From contig NZ_JACHMZ010000001.1 in the NCBI RefSeq assembly GCF_014205165.1, forward strand, positions 6,864,501-6,928,500: a DNA stretch of 64,000 nucleotides. Reading direction: 5' to 3'. Positions 25,025 through 33,797 of the stretch are shown here, one piece after another. The notes beneath the pieces were generated by a model. That model was not told the origin of the DNA. It searched no databases and saw only the letters and a program-made list of their open reading frames with translations. This DNA is from Micromonospora carbonacea. GTDB taxonomy: Bacteria > Actinomycetota > Actinomycetes > Mycobacteriales > Micromonosporaceae. How positions within the stretch are numbered: position 1 is the first letter of the stretch; every line of letters starts with the position of its first letter. The translations under genes were made by a program, and so were the position numbers.

Positions 25025-25435
25025 GTGACCACCTTGGACCGGCTGGGCGCCGAGAAGTACGTGCTGTTGACCACGTTCCGCAAGGACGGGCGGGCGGTGC
25101 CCACTCCGGTGTGGGTGGTCCGTGACGGTGACGCGCTCGCCGCGTGGACCGTCGCCGACTCGGGCAAGGTGAAGCGGATCCGGCGCAGCGGCGAGGTGAC
25201 GGTCGCCCCGTGCGACGTGCGGGGCCGCCCGCACGGTGCGGCGGTGCCCGGCCGGGCGGCCATCTGCGACCCGGCGCAGACCCGCCGGATCCGCGAGTTG
25301 CTGAAGCAGAAGTACCGGCTGGTGGGCCGCCTCAGCCTGCTGGGCAGCCGGCTGCGCCGGGGGGAGGGCGGCACGGTGGGCATCCGGGTGGTCCTCACCG
25401 AGGGGGCCGTGCCGGGAGACGAGGGGCCCCGGTGA
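25025..25435 (+). CDS. PPOX-class F420-dependent oxidoreductase
   Basis: The 136-residue split beta-barrel flavin/F420-binding protein starts at GTG. TTLDRLGAEKYVLLTTFRKDG, PVWVVRDGDALAAWT and SGKVKRIRRSGEVTVAPCDVRG are typical of actinobacterial F420H2-dependent reductases of the PPOX/FDOR-B group. No ribosome site is visible, so leaderless translation is possible. The reduced substrate is unknown. Confidence 0.85.
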   Translation: MTTLDRLGAEKYVLLTTFRKDGRAVPTPVWVVRDGDALAAWTVADSGKVKRIRRSGEVTVAPCDVRGRPHGAAVPGRAAICDPAQTRRIRELLKQKYRLVGRLSLLGSRLRRGEGGTVGIRVVLTEGAVPGDEGPR

Positions 25436-25446
25436 GGGGGCCGGAC

Positions 25447-25489
25447 ACGGATCAGGGGCGGCAGAATCGCTCTGCCACCCCTGATCCGT
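25447..25489. terminator. Strong bidirectional terminator hairpin
   Basis: Bases 25447-25465 and 25471-25489 form a 19-bp stem with one mismatch (C25459 against A25477) and a 5-base loop. It lies between the convergent PPOX and bldC genes. Confidence 0.85.
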
Positions 25490-25507
25490 ACGTCTGAAGG
25501 AACTGGC

Positions 25508-25717
25508 TCAGTCGCCTTGGCGTTGCTGGGGGATCTGCCCCTGCAGCAGGGCGCGAACCTCCGACTCGCGGTAACGGCGGTGGCCGCCCAGGGTGCGGAT
25601 GGCGCTGAGCTTGCCAGCCTTGGCCCACCGGGTCACCGTCTTCGGGTCGACACGGAACATCGACGCCACCTCGGCCGGTGTGAGCAGCGGCTCCGGTTCG
25701 TGCGTTCGCGATGCCAT
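25508..25717 (-). CDS. bldC: BldC developmental transcriptional regulator
   Basis: The 69-residue MerR-like single-domain DNA-binding protein is nearly identical to BldC: LLTPAEVASMFRVDPKTVTR, WAKAGKLSAIRTLGGHRRYR, then a C-terminal IPQQ. In Streptomyces BldC binds DNA cooperatively and delays sporulation genes. ATG 25717 has GGAGGA nine bases upstream; the longer frame to 25780 is rejected. The neighbourhood bldC, unknown gene, vdh is conserved in actinomycetes. Confidence 0.95.
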   Translation of the reverse strand: MASRTHEPEPLLTPAEVASMFRVDPKTVTRWAKAGKLSAIRTLGGHRRYRESEVRALLQGQIPQQRQGD

Positions 25718-26003
25718 ATCGGTCACTCCTCCACAGGTATAGACATCGGCCGGGGTCCCGCCGGCCGACGCGTCTCCCATGGTCCGGCTAGTCCCCGATG
25801 TCCGACATGGGCCGAACGGCCGAAGGTCCCTAGACGGACGGATGAACCATGCCCGATTTATACGACTAATACACGCCAGAACCCACCTTATTTGGACTCA
25901 TAATCACTGGTCGTGATGCTCCAACTACGAGAGCATCTCACCTTGGGAGCGCTTCCATGAGGGGTTTGCGCCCCCTTGCGGCGTTCTTTACCCAGGTCAG
26001 CGG
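25718..26003. other. AT-rich intergenic region upstream of bldC
   Basis: This is the least GC-rich stretch nearby. It holds the bldC promoter and a long leader. On the minus strand TTGGAG followed 16 bases later by TATGAG (around 25895-25925) is a possible -35/-10 pair. No open frame of substance is present. Confidence 0.45.
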
Positions 26004-26843
26004 CTAGTTGCACCGTTCGAGCAACTGGACCGCACGCCACCGCGCGACGAGCCGGTCGTACGCCGCCGACGCCTCGTCGGCCTCACCCTTGGCCAGCCCG
26101 GCGAGACCGCCCGCGACGAGCGCCGGGGAGTCGTCCTCGGCGAGGGTCTCGTCGGAGAGCAGCTGGACCAGGCCGCCGTAGTCCAGCTCCACCACCGAGC
26201 GCGGGTGGAACTCCTCCAGCCACCGCGCGGCCTCCTCGACCGCCTCCGTGATGGGCGCCTCGCCGACGGTCTTGCGGAGCACCGACAGCGCCCGCGACGA
26301 CCGGCGGCGGGCCTTGGAGATCTCGGTGCGGTAGCGCAGCGCCCGCCGCCCGGGCCGGGTCACCAGGTCCCGCTCCTCGAAGTCGAACAGGACGAACCAG
26401 CGCAGCGGCACGCCCCACGTGGCGATCTGCTCGTGCACCCTCGGCACGCCGTGCTCCAGCACCCGGGCCCCGCTGCGCCAGTCCTCCACGACCGCCCTGG
26501 CCTGCCCGGCCAGGATCGGCGGGACGAACGCGTCGGCCAGCACCGACGGCACGCCGTCGCGGGCGCTCAGCGCCGCCTCGGCCACCCGGATCCGCAGGTT
26601 CCACGGGCAGACCAGCAGGGCGTCGTCGACCTCCAGGACGTACGCCTCCTCGGGCAGGTCGGGCAGGCGGGTCCAGCCCGCGCCGAGCGCCTCGATGACC
26701 GCCGTGCGCTGCCGCAGGGGCCCCTCCGACGGGGCCACCGCCCGCCCCTGTTGCACGTAGCGCCGCCAGAAGGACTGGCGATCACGGTCGAAGGCGGTCA
26801 GCGGCTCGTACACCCGCAGGTACGAAGCGAAGAGCGACGGCAC
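26004..26843 (-). CDS. Conserved actinobacterial protein next to bldC, function unknown
   Basis: The 279-residue product starts [20 protein letters not shown]. It is soluble and mixed alpha/beta with a helical C-terminal half ([27 protein letters not shown]). [27 protein letters not shown] sequence (residues ~160-185) is strongly basic. It has no catalytic motif that I recognise. From memory an equivalent gene lies between bldC and vdh in Streptomyces, so the synteny is old. Confidence 0.75.
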   Translation of the reverse strand: MPSLFASYLRVYEPLTAFDRDRQSFWRRYVQQGRAVAPSEGPLRQRTAVIEALGAGWTRLPDLPEEAYVLEVDDALLVCPWNLRIRVAEAALSARDGVPSVLADAFVPPILAGQARAVVEDWRSGARVLEHGVPRVHEQIATWGVPLRWFVLFDFEERDLVTRPGRRALRYRTEISKARRRSSRALSVLRKTVGEAPITEAVEEAARWLEEFHPRSVVELDYGGLVQLLSDETLAEDDSPALVAGGLAGLAKGEADEASAAYDRLVARWRAVQLLERCN

Positions 26844-27049
26844 GGCGCGATCCTCCCACGAGACGGAACCCGGACGCCCGCAGCGCCCCCCGATCAGGCG
26901 CGCTGCCCGCCCGGACGCCCCTGGACGGGCACGCTGCGCACGACGGTACGGCGTCGGCCGGTACTAGGCTCGGCAGCACCGGCACCATCCCGCCGGACGC
27001 GCCACCAGGTCCACGTCCCACAAGGACGCACACCGCACAGGAGTCAGCC

Positions 27050-28132
27050 ATGGGCGTTTTCACCAGCCTCGACGACCCGTCCTCCACCGGCCACGAGCAG
27101 GTCGTGTTCTGCCAGGACACACAGACCGGCCTCCGCGCGATCATCGGCATCTACTCCACCGCGCTGGGCCCCGCGCTCGGCGGCACCCGCTTCTACCCGT
27201 ACGCGAGCGAAGAGGCCGCGCTGGCCGACGTGCTCGACCTGTCGCGCGGCATGGCGTACAAGAACGCGCTCGCCGGGCTGGACCTGGGCGGCGGCAAGGC
27301 GGTCATCTGGGGCGACCCGGACCAGCTCAAGAGCGAGCCGCTGCTGCGCGCGTACGGCCGCTTCGTCGAGTCGCTCAACGGCCGCTACTACACCGCCTGC
27401 GACGTCGGCACGTACGTGGCGGACATGGACGTGATCGCCCGGGAGACCCGCTTCGTCACCGGCCGCAGCGTCGAGCACGGCGGCGCGGGCGACTCCTCGG
27501 TGCTGACCGCCTGGGGCGTCTTCCAGGGCATGCGGGCCGCCGCCGAGCACGTCTGGGGCGCGCCCACCCTCAACGGCAGGCGGGTCGGCGTGGCCGGGCT
27601 GGGCAAGGTCGGCAAGCACCTGACCCGGCACCTGCTCGACGACCACGCCGAGGTGGTGGCGACCGACGTCGACCCCCGGGCGCGCGAGTGGGTGCGCGCC
27701 AACCACCCGCAGGTCGAGCTGGTCGACGACGCCGCCGCGCTCGTCGCCGCCGACATCGACGTGTACGCCCCGTGCGCGCTGGGCGGCGCCCTCGACGACG
27801 ACACGGTGCCGGCGCTGCGGGCGAAGGTGGTCGCCGGGGCGGCGAACAACCAGCTCGCCCACCCGGGCATCGAGAAGCTGCTCGCCGACCGGGGCGTTCT
27901 CTACGCCCCCGACTACGTGGTGAACGCCGGCGGGGTGATCCAGGTGGCCGACGAGATCGAGGGCTTCAACTTCGAGCGGGCCCGGCTCCGGGCCACCCGC
28001 ATCTACGACACGACCCGGCAGATCCTGCGGCTCGCCGACGACGAGGGGGTGCCCCCGGCGGTGGCGGCGGACCGGCTCGCCGAGCGCCGGATGGCGGAGG
28101 TCGGCCGGCTGCGGACGATCCACCTGAGGTGA
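27050..28132 (+). CDS. vdh: Valine/leucine dehydrogenase
   Basis: The 360-residue product is a Glu/Leu/Phe/Val dehydrogenase. [21 protein letters not shown] carries the substrate Lys and catalytic Lys. [19 protein letters not shown] is the NAD-binding Rossmann motif. [10 protein letters not shown] and [16 protein letters not shown] are conserved late motifs. It deaminates branched-chain amino acids to 2-oxo acids, feeding acyl-CoA precursors. The divergent neighbour at 26004 and the downstream DUF3073 gene match the Streptomyces arrangement. Substrate preference (Val or Leu) cannot be read. Confidence 0.9.
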   Translation: MGVFTSLDDPSSTGHEQVVFCQDTQTGLRAIIGIYSTALGPALGGTRFYPYASEEAALADVLDLSRGMAYKNALAGLDLGGGKAVIWGDPDQLKSEPLLRAYGRFVESLNGRYYTACDVGTYVADMDVIARETRFVTGRSVEHGGAGDSSVLTAWGVFQGMRAAAEHVWGAPTLNGRRVGVAGLGKVGKHLTRHLLDDHAEVVATDVDPRAREWVRANHPQVELVDDAAALVAADIDVYAPCALGGALDDDTVPALRAKVVAGAANNQLAHPGIEKLLADRGVLYAPDYVVNAGGVIQVADEIEGFNFERARLRATRIYDTTRQILRLADDEGVPPAVAADRLAERRMAEVGRLRTIHLR

Positions 28133-28147
28133 CGGCCACCGCGCGGC

Positions 28148-28237
28148 GCTGAGCCCGGCCCTGCGGCGGGCGCTGAACGCGGCCCCGCGAGCTGAGTGTC
28201 GGCCCTGCTAGCTGAGTGCCGGCCCTGCTAGCTGCGG
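28148..28237. repeat. Imperfect ~20-bp tandem repeat
   Basis: Two almost identical 20-bp units (28191-28210 and 28211-28230) of the form GCTGAGTGYCGGCCCTGCTA are preceded by two degenerate units (28148-28171 and 28172-28190) and followed by a partial one. It lies just after the vdh stop. The rest of the 420-base gap to 28554 shows no gene. Confidence 0.75.
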
Positions 28238-28553
28238 CGAAGGTCACAGTCCGGCCCGGGGCGTGCCCGACCCCGGGTCGGGCGACCGGGCCGGGCCCGG
28301 GGGCGGGCGGCGTTAAGCTGGAAATCGGGGTGATTACTGCCCAACTGCCCGATGTCACGAGTGATTCGGCAGCGACCCCTTACCTCAGTACAATCGGTGA
28401 CGGCCGGATGACTGCGACGCGCAGAGCCGGCCTGCGGTAACCCGAGGTGCCGAAGGGCGGCATCCCCATGTACCGTAAGAGCCACGAGAGATGCCTGACG
28501 TCATCGGGGCCCGCCTTCGGGCTGCCCCGAATTCTGTGCGAGGGGGTCGAGCC

Positions 28554-28766
28554 ATGGGGCGCGGCCGTGCTAAGGCCAAGCAGACGAAGGTGGCCCGGGA
28601 GTTGAAGTACCACTCCCCGAACACCGACCTCACCGCCTTGCAGCGCGAACTGGCGGGTGCTGGTAAGTCGAACCACGACTTCGACGACGACTACAAAGAG
28701 TATGTCGACGACGACGAGGATCACGCGGACGAGGACCCGGACCCCTGGGTCCGTCCGACCCGTTGA
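28554..28766 (+). CDS. DUF3073 family protein
   Basis: The 70-residue product starts MGRGRAKAKQTKVARELKYH, the DUF3073 signature, and ends in an Asp-rich tail (DFDDDYKEYVDDDEDHADED). The basic head and acidic tail suggest nucleic-acid or ribosome contact, but no function is established. AGGGGG lies seven bases before the ATG. The family is found next to purM/vdh in actinomycetes. Confidence 0.9.
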   Translation: MGRGRAKAKQTKVARELKYHSPNTDLTALQRELAGAGKSNHDFDDDYKEYVDDDEDHADEDPDPWVRPTR

Positions 28767-28782
28767 CCCCCGGGAGCAGCTG

Positions 28783-28804
28783 AGCACGCGGCAGTCCGCG
28801 TGCT
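28783..28804 (+). terminator. Terminator after DUF3073 gene
   Basis: AGCACGCGG at 28783-28791 and CCGCGTGCT at 28796-28804 form a perfect 9-bp stem with a 4-base loop, followed by TGCGTTTGTG. It is 17 bases after the stop codon. Confidence 0.75.
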
Positions 28805-28843
28805 TGCGTTTGTGCCCGTCCCGGGGCCGGCGTACCAACCGAT

Positions 28844-28897
28844 GATCAAGGATCTGTCCACCGGACCCCGTTCCGGGCGATCGGCAGGTCCTTGATC
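28844..28897. terminator. Second hairpin between DUF3073 and the RiPP precursor
   Basis: GATCAAGGA at 28844-28852 pairs with TCCTTGATC at 28889-28897 with a 36-base intervening region that itself can pair (CCGGACCCCG/TTCCGGG). It could terminate transcription from the convergent precursor gene. Confidence 0.5.
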
Positions 28898-28911
28898 TCG
28901 GAGCCGTGTCC

Positions 28912-29148
28912 TCAGCGGGGCCGGTTGTTCCAGTTGTAGAACGTCGGGATGTTCTCGAAGTGGTTCCAGGCGCACACTGCGCCCGCGCCCTCTCCACCCG
29001 TCGCCTCCGACCGCAGCCGGCGCGCGTCCTCCGCCTCCTGGAGCAGCGCGGCGAGCCCGTCGGCGGCATCCCGCACCCGGTCGACGACCGGGCCCTCCGT
29101 GGCCCCTCCGACGCGCTCAGACCGCCGGTGTCCGGTGTTCTCGGGCAT
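28912..29148 (-). CDS. RiPP precursor peptide with aromatic-X-Asn motifs (AmcA-like)
   Basis: The 78-residue peptide starts MPENTGHRRSERVGG. Its leader contains a helix (VDRVRDAADGLAALLQEAED) and its core ends AWNHFENIPTFYNWNNRPR. Within the last 20 residues WNH, FEN, FYN and WNN each place an aromatic two residues before Asn or His. This is the pattern radical SAM enzymes crosslink into 3-residue cyclophanes (triceptides). The next gene upstream, which overlaps it by 32 bases, is a matching radical SAM/SPASM enzyme. The name follows my memory of the NCBI AmcA family ('multiple cyclophane-containing RiPP') and is not checked. Confidence 0.75.
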   Translation of the reverse strand: MPENTGHRRSERVGGATEGPVVDRVRDAADGLAALLQEAEDARRLRSEATGGEGAGAVCAWNHFENIPTFYNWNNRPR

Positions 29149-30253
29149 GGTCCAACACTCCCTCCAGTAAGCGGATCTTGCTGTTACGGCAGTGCTCGGT
29201 CTCCGTACCGTTGAAACGCCCCAGCTCGAAGTAACGGTTGGCGGCGTGCCCGCCCCCGCAGAACCCGAAGTACGGGCAGGACGCCCGGCACGCCTCCACG
29301 CCGGCCAGGAACTCACCCACCCAGCCGGTCGTCCGCTCCGCGCCGGCCACGATCTCGGCCAGCGGGGTCGTCAGCACGTTGCCGCTGCTGAAGTCGCCGT
29401 AGCGGGGGTCGGAGAAGCCGGCCAGCTCCGGGGAGAGCACGACCACGGAGCCGTCGTGGCCGACCGTGGGGATCGGGTCCAGCCGCCGGGGCAACAGCCC
29501 GTCGACGCTGCCGTCGAGGACCGCCGCCGCGTACCGCAGCGACCACTCCACCTCGCGCAGGTGGATGCGGGGGTCCCGCCGCCAGGCGGCCACCAGCTCC
29601 GCCCAGAACGCGCGCACCCGGGCCGCCTCGTGGGCGTTGCTCCGGGTGTTGACCCCCTCCGTCTCCTCGATGTTGACGCCCAGCACCTCGCAGCCCAGGC
29701 CGAGGAAGTAGTCGTACAGCTCGGCGGCCCGGCCCGGATCCGGGTCGTTGACGACGGCCAGGGCCGAGAAGGGCAGCCCGTGCCGGCGCAGCGCCGCCAC
29801 CCCGCGCATGATCCGGTCGTACGCCGGCCGGCCGGCCCGGGTGACCCGGTCGCCGTTGCGCCCGCGTGGCCCGTCCACGCTCACGCTGACCCGCACCCGG
29901 TGCGCGGCGAGGAACTCGCACCAGGCGTCGTCGATGAGGGTCGCGTTGGTCTGCACGTGGTGTTCGACCTCCGGGCCGAACGGGGCGATCAGCGCGGCCA
30001 GGTGCTCCCGGCCGGCGGCCAGGGGCTCCCCGCCGTGCCACACCACCGAGAAGCGGTCGGCCTCTGCCCAGCGGTTCACCGAGGCCGCCACCGCCTCGGC
30101 GACCGGGACCGGCATCCGCCGGTCGGCCGCCCGCATCGGGAGGTAGCAGTATGCGCAGTCGAGGTTGCACAGGGTCGTCGGCTGCATCACGACGTACGAC
30201 GGGACCGGGGAGATTCCCCGCATCCCGCTCAACGGCCGTCCCCGAGCAGCCAT
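29117..30253 (-). CDS. Radical SAM/SPASM peptide maturase, cyclophane-forming (AmcB-like)
   Basis: The 378-residue product has the radical SAM cluster motif LCNLDCAYCYLP (Cys29, Cys33, Cys36) and WHGGEPL. The C-terminal SPASM domain carries Cys-rich motifs: ACRASCPYFGFCGGGHAANRYF and TETEHCRNSK. These ligate auxiliary Fe-S clusters used to modify ribosomal peptides. AAGGAGGGCG precedes the ATG. The precursor gene follows directly and overlaps the 3' end, so enzyme and substrate are probably co-translated. No transporter or protease gene is adjacent. Confidence 0.87.
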   Translation of the reverse strand: MAARGRPLSGMRGISPVPSYVVMQPTTLCNLDCAYCYLPMRAADRRMPVPVAEAVAASVNRWAEADRFSVVWHGGEPLAAGREHLAALIAPFGPEVEHHVQTNATLIDDAWCEFLAAHRVRVSVSVDGPRGRNGDRVTRAGRPAYDRIMRGVAALRRHGLPFSALAVVNDPDPGRAAELYDYFLGLGCEVLGVNIEETEGVNTRSNAHEAARVRAFWAELVAAWRRDPRIHLREVEWSLRYAAAVLDGSVDGLLPRRLDPIPTVGHDGSVVVLSPELAGFSDPRYGDFSSGNVLTTPLAEIVAGAERTTGWVGEFLAGVEACRASCPYFGFCGGGHAANRYFELGRFNGTETEHCRNSKIRLLEGVLDHAREHRTPAV

Positions 30254-30354
30254 CGCCCTCCTTCCCGACCCGAAGGGTGCCCCTCAGGCTAGGCGGCGAC
30301 GGCCGCTCGGGTGAACCCCCGACCAGACGCCGAGCAAATCAATGAACCTCGATG

Positions 30355-31509
30355 TTAACCCCGAGTGTGCTGGCCGACCATCTGCACCTTGCCCGTGCCC
30401 TCGATGATCTCGCCGGCCTGCCAGGCGTCCACGCCCCGCCCGGTCAGCGTGGCCAGCGCCCGGTCGGCGTCCTCGGCGGAGACGATCGCGAACATGCCGA
30501 CGCCCATGTTGAACGTCGACTCCATCTCGTGGTCCTCGATCCGGCCCTTGGACTGGATCAGGTCGAAGATGGGCTGCGGCTTCCACGTGGAGCGGTTGAC
30601 CACCGCGTCGACGTTCTCCGGCAGGATGCGCACCAGGTTGCCCGGGATGCCGCCACCGGTGACGTGCGCGATCGACCGCACCTCGGCCTCGGCGATCAGC
30701 TTGAGGCAGTCCTGGGCGTAGATCTTGGTCGGGGTGAGCAGCTCCTCGCCGAGGGTGCGCTGCCGGCCGAAGTCCTCGATCACGACGTCCAGGCGCATCC
30801 GGCCCGCGCCCAGCAGCACGTGCCGCACCAGCGAGTAGCCGTTGGAGTGCAGGCCCGACGAGCGCATCGCGATGACCACGTCACCGGTCTCCACCCGCTC
30901 CGGGTTGAGGATCTCGCTCTCCTCCACCACGCCGACGCCCGTGGCGGAGACGTCGTACTCGTCCGGGCGCAGCACGCCGGGGTGCTCGGCCGTCTCGCCG
31001 CCGAGCAGCGCGCAGCCCGCGTAGCGGCAGCCGTCGGCGATGCCCGCGCCGATCTCGGCCACCTTGTCGGGGACGACCTCGCCGCAGGCGATGTAGTCGA
31101 GCAGGAACAGCGGCTCGGCCCCGCAGGCCACCAGGTCGTCGACGACCATGGCGACCAGGTCGATGCCGATCGTGTCGTGGATGTCGAGCTGCTGCGCGAT
31201 CACCAGCTTGGTGCCCACCCCGTCCGTGGAGGACGCCAGGATCGGGTTCTTGTATTTCTTCGTGTCCAGCCGGAACAGGCCGGCGAAGCCGCCCAGGTCG
31301 CCCATGACCTCCGGGCGACGGGTCTGCTTGACCTTGGACTTGAGCAGCTCGACCGCGCGGTCGCCCGCCTCGATCGAGACGCCGGCGTCCGCGTACGAGA
31401 CCGAGCGTTTGCGCGCCGGGCGGCCGTTGCCGGCCGTCCAGGGCTGGCGGTCGCCGCCAGCGCCGGTCGGGCTGCTTCCTGTGCCGCTGCGCTCGGAAAC
31501 GTGCGTCAC
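30355..31509 (-). CDS. purM: Phosphoribosylformylglycinamidine cyclo-ligase
   Basis: The 384-residue AIR synthetase performs step five of purine synthesis. SYADAGVSIEAGDRAVELLK, SSTDGVGTKLVIAQQ, GIDLVAMVVDDLVACGAEPL, LLGGETAEHPG and HVTGGGIPGNLVRILPE are family hallmarks. A ~35-residue Gly/Ser/Arg-rich N-terminal extension precedes the conserved part. The GTG start at 31509 has GGGGAG just upstream. It lies 65 bases after purF on the same strand. Confidence 0.95.
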   Translation of the reverse strand: MTHVSERSGTGSSPTGAGGDRQPWTAGNGRPARKRSVSYADAGVSIEAGDRAVELLKSKVKQTRRPEVMGDLGGFAGLFRLDTKKYKNPILASSTDGVGTKLVIAQQLDIHDTIGIDLVAMVVDDLVACGAEPLFLLDYIACGEVVPDKVAEIGAGIADGCRYAGCALLGGETAEHPGVLRPDEYDVSATGVGVVEESEILNPERVETGDVVIAMRSSGLHSNGYSLVRHVLLGAGRMRLDVVIEDFGRQRTLGEELLTPTKIYAQDCLKLIAEAEVRSIAHVTGGGIPGNLVRILPENVDAVVNRSTWKPQPIFDLIQSKGRIEDHEMESTFNMGVGMFAIVSAEDADRALATLTGRGVDAWQAGEIIEGTGKVQMVGQHTRG

Positions 31510-31574
31510 GGTTCTCCCCTTTTGCGGTTCTCGCGGGCTCCGGCGGTTGGCCGGTCGGCCCGCGTCGGGCGGTG

Positions 31575-33128
31575 CTACTGGCGGTGTACGGTCGCGCCGC
31601 CCGAAGTGGCGACGAGCGGTGGGACGGCGTGCCCGGGGGCGTCCGGGGCATCGGCGACCCGGCGTCCCACCCCTTCGAGCACGTGCTTGCCGATCAGGTT
31701 CCCGGCCGGCAGCTCGATCGGGTATTCCCCGTCGAAGCAGGCCCGGCAGAGCCGGGTCTTCGGCTGCTCGGTCGCGGCGATGAGGCCGGGAAGCGAAACA
31801 TAGCCCAGCGTGTCGGCGCCGATGGACCGCCGGATGCCCTCGTTGTCCAGTCCGTTGGCCAACAGCTCGGCCCGGGTGGCGAAGTCGATGCCGTAGAAAC
31901 ACGGCCAGTTGACCGGCGGGGAGGAGATCCGCACGTGGACCTCCAGCGCGCCCGCCTCGCGCAGCATCCGCACGATCGCCCGCTGGGTGTTGCCGCGCAC
32001 GATCGAGTCGTCGACCACCACCAGCCGCTTGCCCCGCACGTTCTCCCGCAGCGGGTTGAGCTTCAGCCGGATGCCGAGCTGGCGCAGGGTCTGCGACGGC
32101 TGGATGAACGTCCGGCCGACGTAGGGGTTCTTCATCAGGCCGGCGCCGTAGGTGATGCCGGACTCCTCGGCGTAGCCGATGGCGGCCGGGGTGCCGGACT
32201 CCGGCACCGGGATGACCAGGTCGGCCTCGACCGGGTGCTCCTTGGCGAGCTGGCGGCCGATCTGCACCCGGGCGGCGTGCACGTTGCGCCCGGCGATGGT
32301 GGCGTCCGGGCGGGCGATGTAGACGTACTCGAAGAGGCAGCCCTTCGGCTCGGGCGCGGCGAACCGGGCCGAGCGCAGGCCGTTCTCGTCGATGGCGATC
32401 AACTCGCCCGGCTCCACCTCGCGGACGACGCTCGCGCCCACGATGTCGAGCGCGGCGGTCTCGCTCGCCACCACCCAGCCGCGCTCCAGCCGGCCGAGGA
32501 CCAGCGGGCGCACGCCGTGCGGGTCGCGGGCCGCGTAGAGCGTCGACTCGTCCATGAAGACGAAGCTGAACGCCCCGCGCAGCTGGGGCAGCACCTCCAG
32601 CGCGGCGGCCTCGACCGAGAGATCCGGACGGCTGGCCAGCAGCATCGTGACCAGCGAGGTGTCGTTGGTCGAGCCGTCTGCGGCCAGGCCCCGCTCGGCC
32701 ACCTCACGCTGCAACTCGGCGGTGTTGACCAGGTTGCCGTTGTGCGCCAGCGCGATGGTGGTGCCCGCGCTGGTGGACCGGATGGTCGGCTGGGCGTTCT
32801 CCCAGGTCGAGCCGCCCGTCGTCGAGTAGCGCGCGTGCCCGATCGCGAGGTGCCCGCGCAGGCTCGCCAGGGTCGGCTCGTCGAAGACCTGGGCCACCAG
32901 GCCGAGGTCCTTGTAGACCACCACACCGGAGCCGTCGCTGACGGCGATCCCGGCGGCCTCCTGGCCACGGTGCTGGAGGGCGTAGAGCCCGAAGTAGGTG
33001 AGGTTGGCGACCTCTTCCCCGGGCGCCCAGACGCCGAAGACGCCGCAGGCGTCCTGGGGGCCGGGTCGTTGGGGATCGAGATCGTGGCTCAGCCGGCCGT
33101 CGCCTCGGGGCACCTGCCGCTCCCTCAT
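31575..33128 (-). CDS. purF: Amidophosphoribosyltransferase
   Basis: The 517-residue product commits PRPP to purine synthesis. After a short propeptide, Cys28 in DACGVFGVWA is the N-terminal nucleophile of the glutaminase domain; it should be exposed by cleavage. LVVVDDSIVRGNT is the PRPP-binding loop. Further Cys residues in NWPCFYG and RLCRACFDG match the 4Fe-4S ligands of the Bacillus-type enzyme. It is upstream of purM in an apparent purF-purM operon. Confidence 0.95.
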   Translation of the reverse strand: MRERQVPRGDGRLSHDLDPQRPGPQDACGVFGVWAPGEEVANLTYFGLYALQHRGQEAAGIAVSDGSGVVVYKDLGLVAQVFDEPTLASLRGHLAIGHARYSTTGGSTWENAQPTIRSTSAGTTIALAHNGNLVNTAELQREVAERGLAADGSTNDTSLVTMLLASRPDLSVEAAALEVLPQLRGAFSFVFMDESTLYAARDPHGVRPLVLGRLERGWVVASETAALDIVGASVVREVEPGELIAIDENGLRSARFAAPEPKGCLFEYVYIARPDATIAGRNVHAARVQIGRQLAKEHPVEADLVIPVPESGTPAAIGYAEESGITYGAGLMKNPYVGRTFIQPSQTLRQLGIRLKLNPLRENVRGKRLVVVDDSIVRGNTQRAIVRMLREAGALEVHVRISSPPVNWPCFYGIDFATRAELLANGLDNEGIRRSIGADTLGYVSLPGLIAATEQPKTRLCRACFDGEYPIELPAGNLIGKHVLEGVGRRVADAPDAPGHAVPPLVATSGGATVHRQ

Positions 33129-33271
33129 GCTGGTCGGGACTGGCCGGGCCGGACGGATGCGCTGGTCCGCGTTGCCCGGCCGGGACCACTGTCGTCGCCT
33201 GACAGTGTACGCGAATCGGTGTCAATACAGTAAGTCACGATTCGGCTCCTTTCCGTGACTGCCCGCCCGGA

Positions 33272-33637
33272 CTATTCGCCCAGGTGGAGCGGAAGGTGCG
33301 CGGAGAGGTCGGCGCGGACCCCGCTGACCCGCACGCGACCCTCGGTGACCGCGTCCGCCCAGCTCCGCCGGCCCGTCGCCAGCTCCAGCCAGGTGGTCGG
33401 ATCCAGCTCGACGACGTTCGGCGGGGTCCCCCGGGTGTGTCGGGGACCGGGAATGCACTGAACTGCACCGTAAGGTGGGACACGCACCTCCACCGATCGG
33501 CCGGGGGCACGCTCCGCGAGGGCGGTCAACAGGGCCCGGACCGCCTCCCGGAACACCAGCCGTTCGGGGGTGCGACCCTCGTCGAGCGCGGCGAGCGCCT
33601 CGGCGACCGCTGCGGACTTAATGTGCGGAGAGGACAC
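33272..33637 (-). CDS. SCP2-like sterol-carrier domain protein
   Basis: The 121-residue product, from GTG 33637, resembles the actinobacterial SCP2/MDMPI C-terminal type of lipid-binding domain: [36 protein letters not shown] and a C-terminal [17 protein letters not shown]. Ligand and partner are unknown. It is upstream of purF on the same strand with a 143-base gap, and an equivalent gene accompanies purF in other actinomycetes (from memory). Confidence 0.78.
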   Translation of the reverse strand: MSSPHIKSAAVAEALAALDEGRTPERLVFREAVRALLTALAERAPGRSVEVRVPPYGAVQCIPGPRHTRGTPPNVVELDPTTWLELATGRRSWADAVTEGRVRVSGVRADLSAHLPLHLGE

Positions 33638-33797
33638 GACGGGACGATACGACCCGGCTCCGGCGCTTTCGACGCTGGCCCTGGGTCGCGCCGATCCGGT
33701 CAGACAAGGCATAGTTGCCGACGGCGTATTCGTACCGTGATGATCCCCGGCCCGGCGCCCCGCCGGCGGAGGGAAGTCAGACCGGAAGGCGGTGGAC

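Noticed and set aside
33205..33225. TTGACA on the minus strand as a purF promoter
   Set aside because: The only -10-like TACACT lies ten bases away, which is too close. At 17 bases the sequence is TCAGGC.
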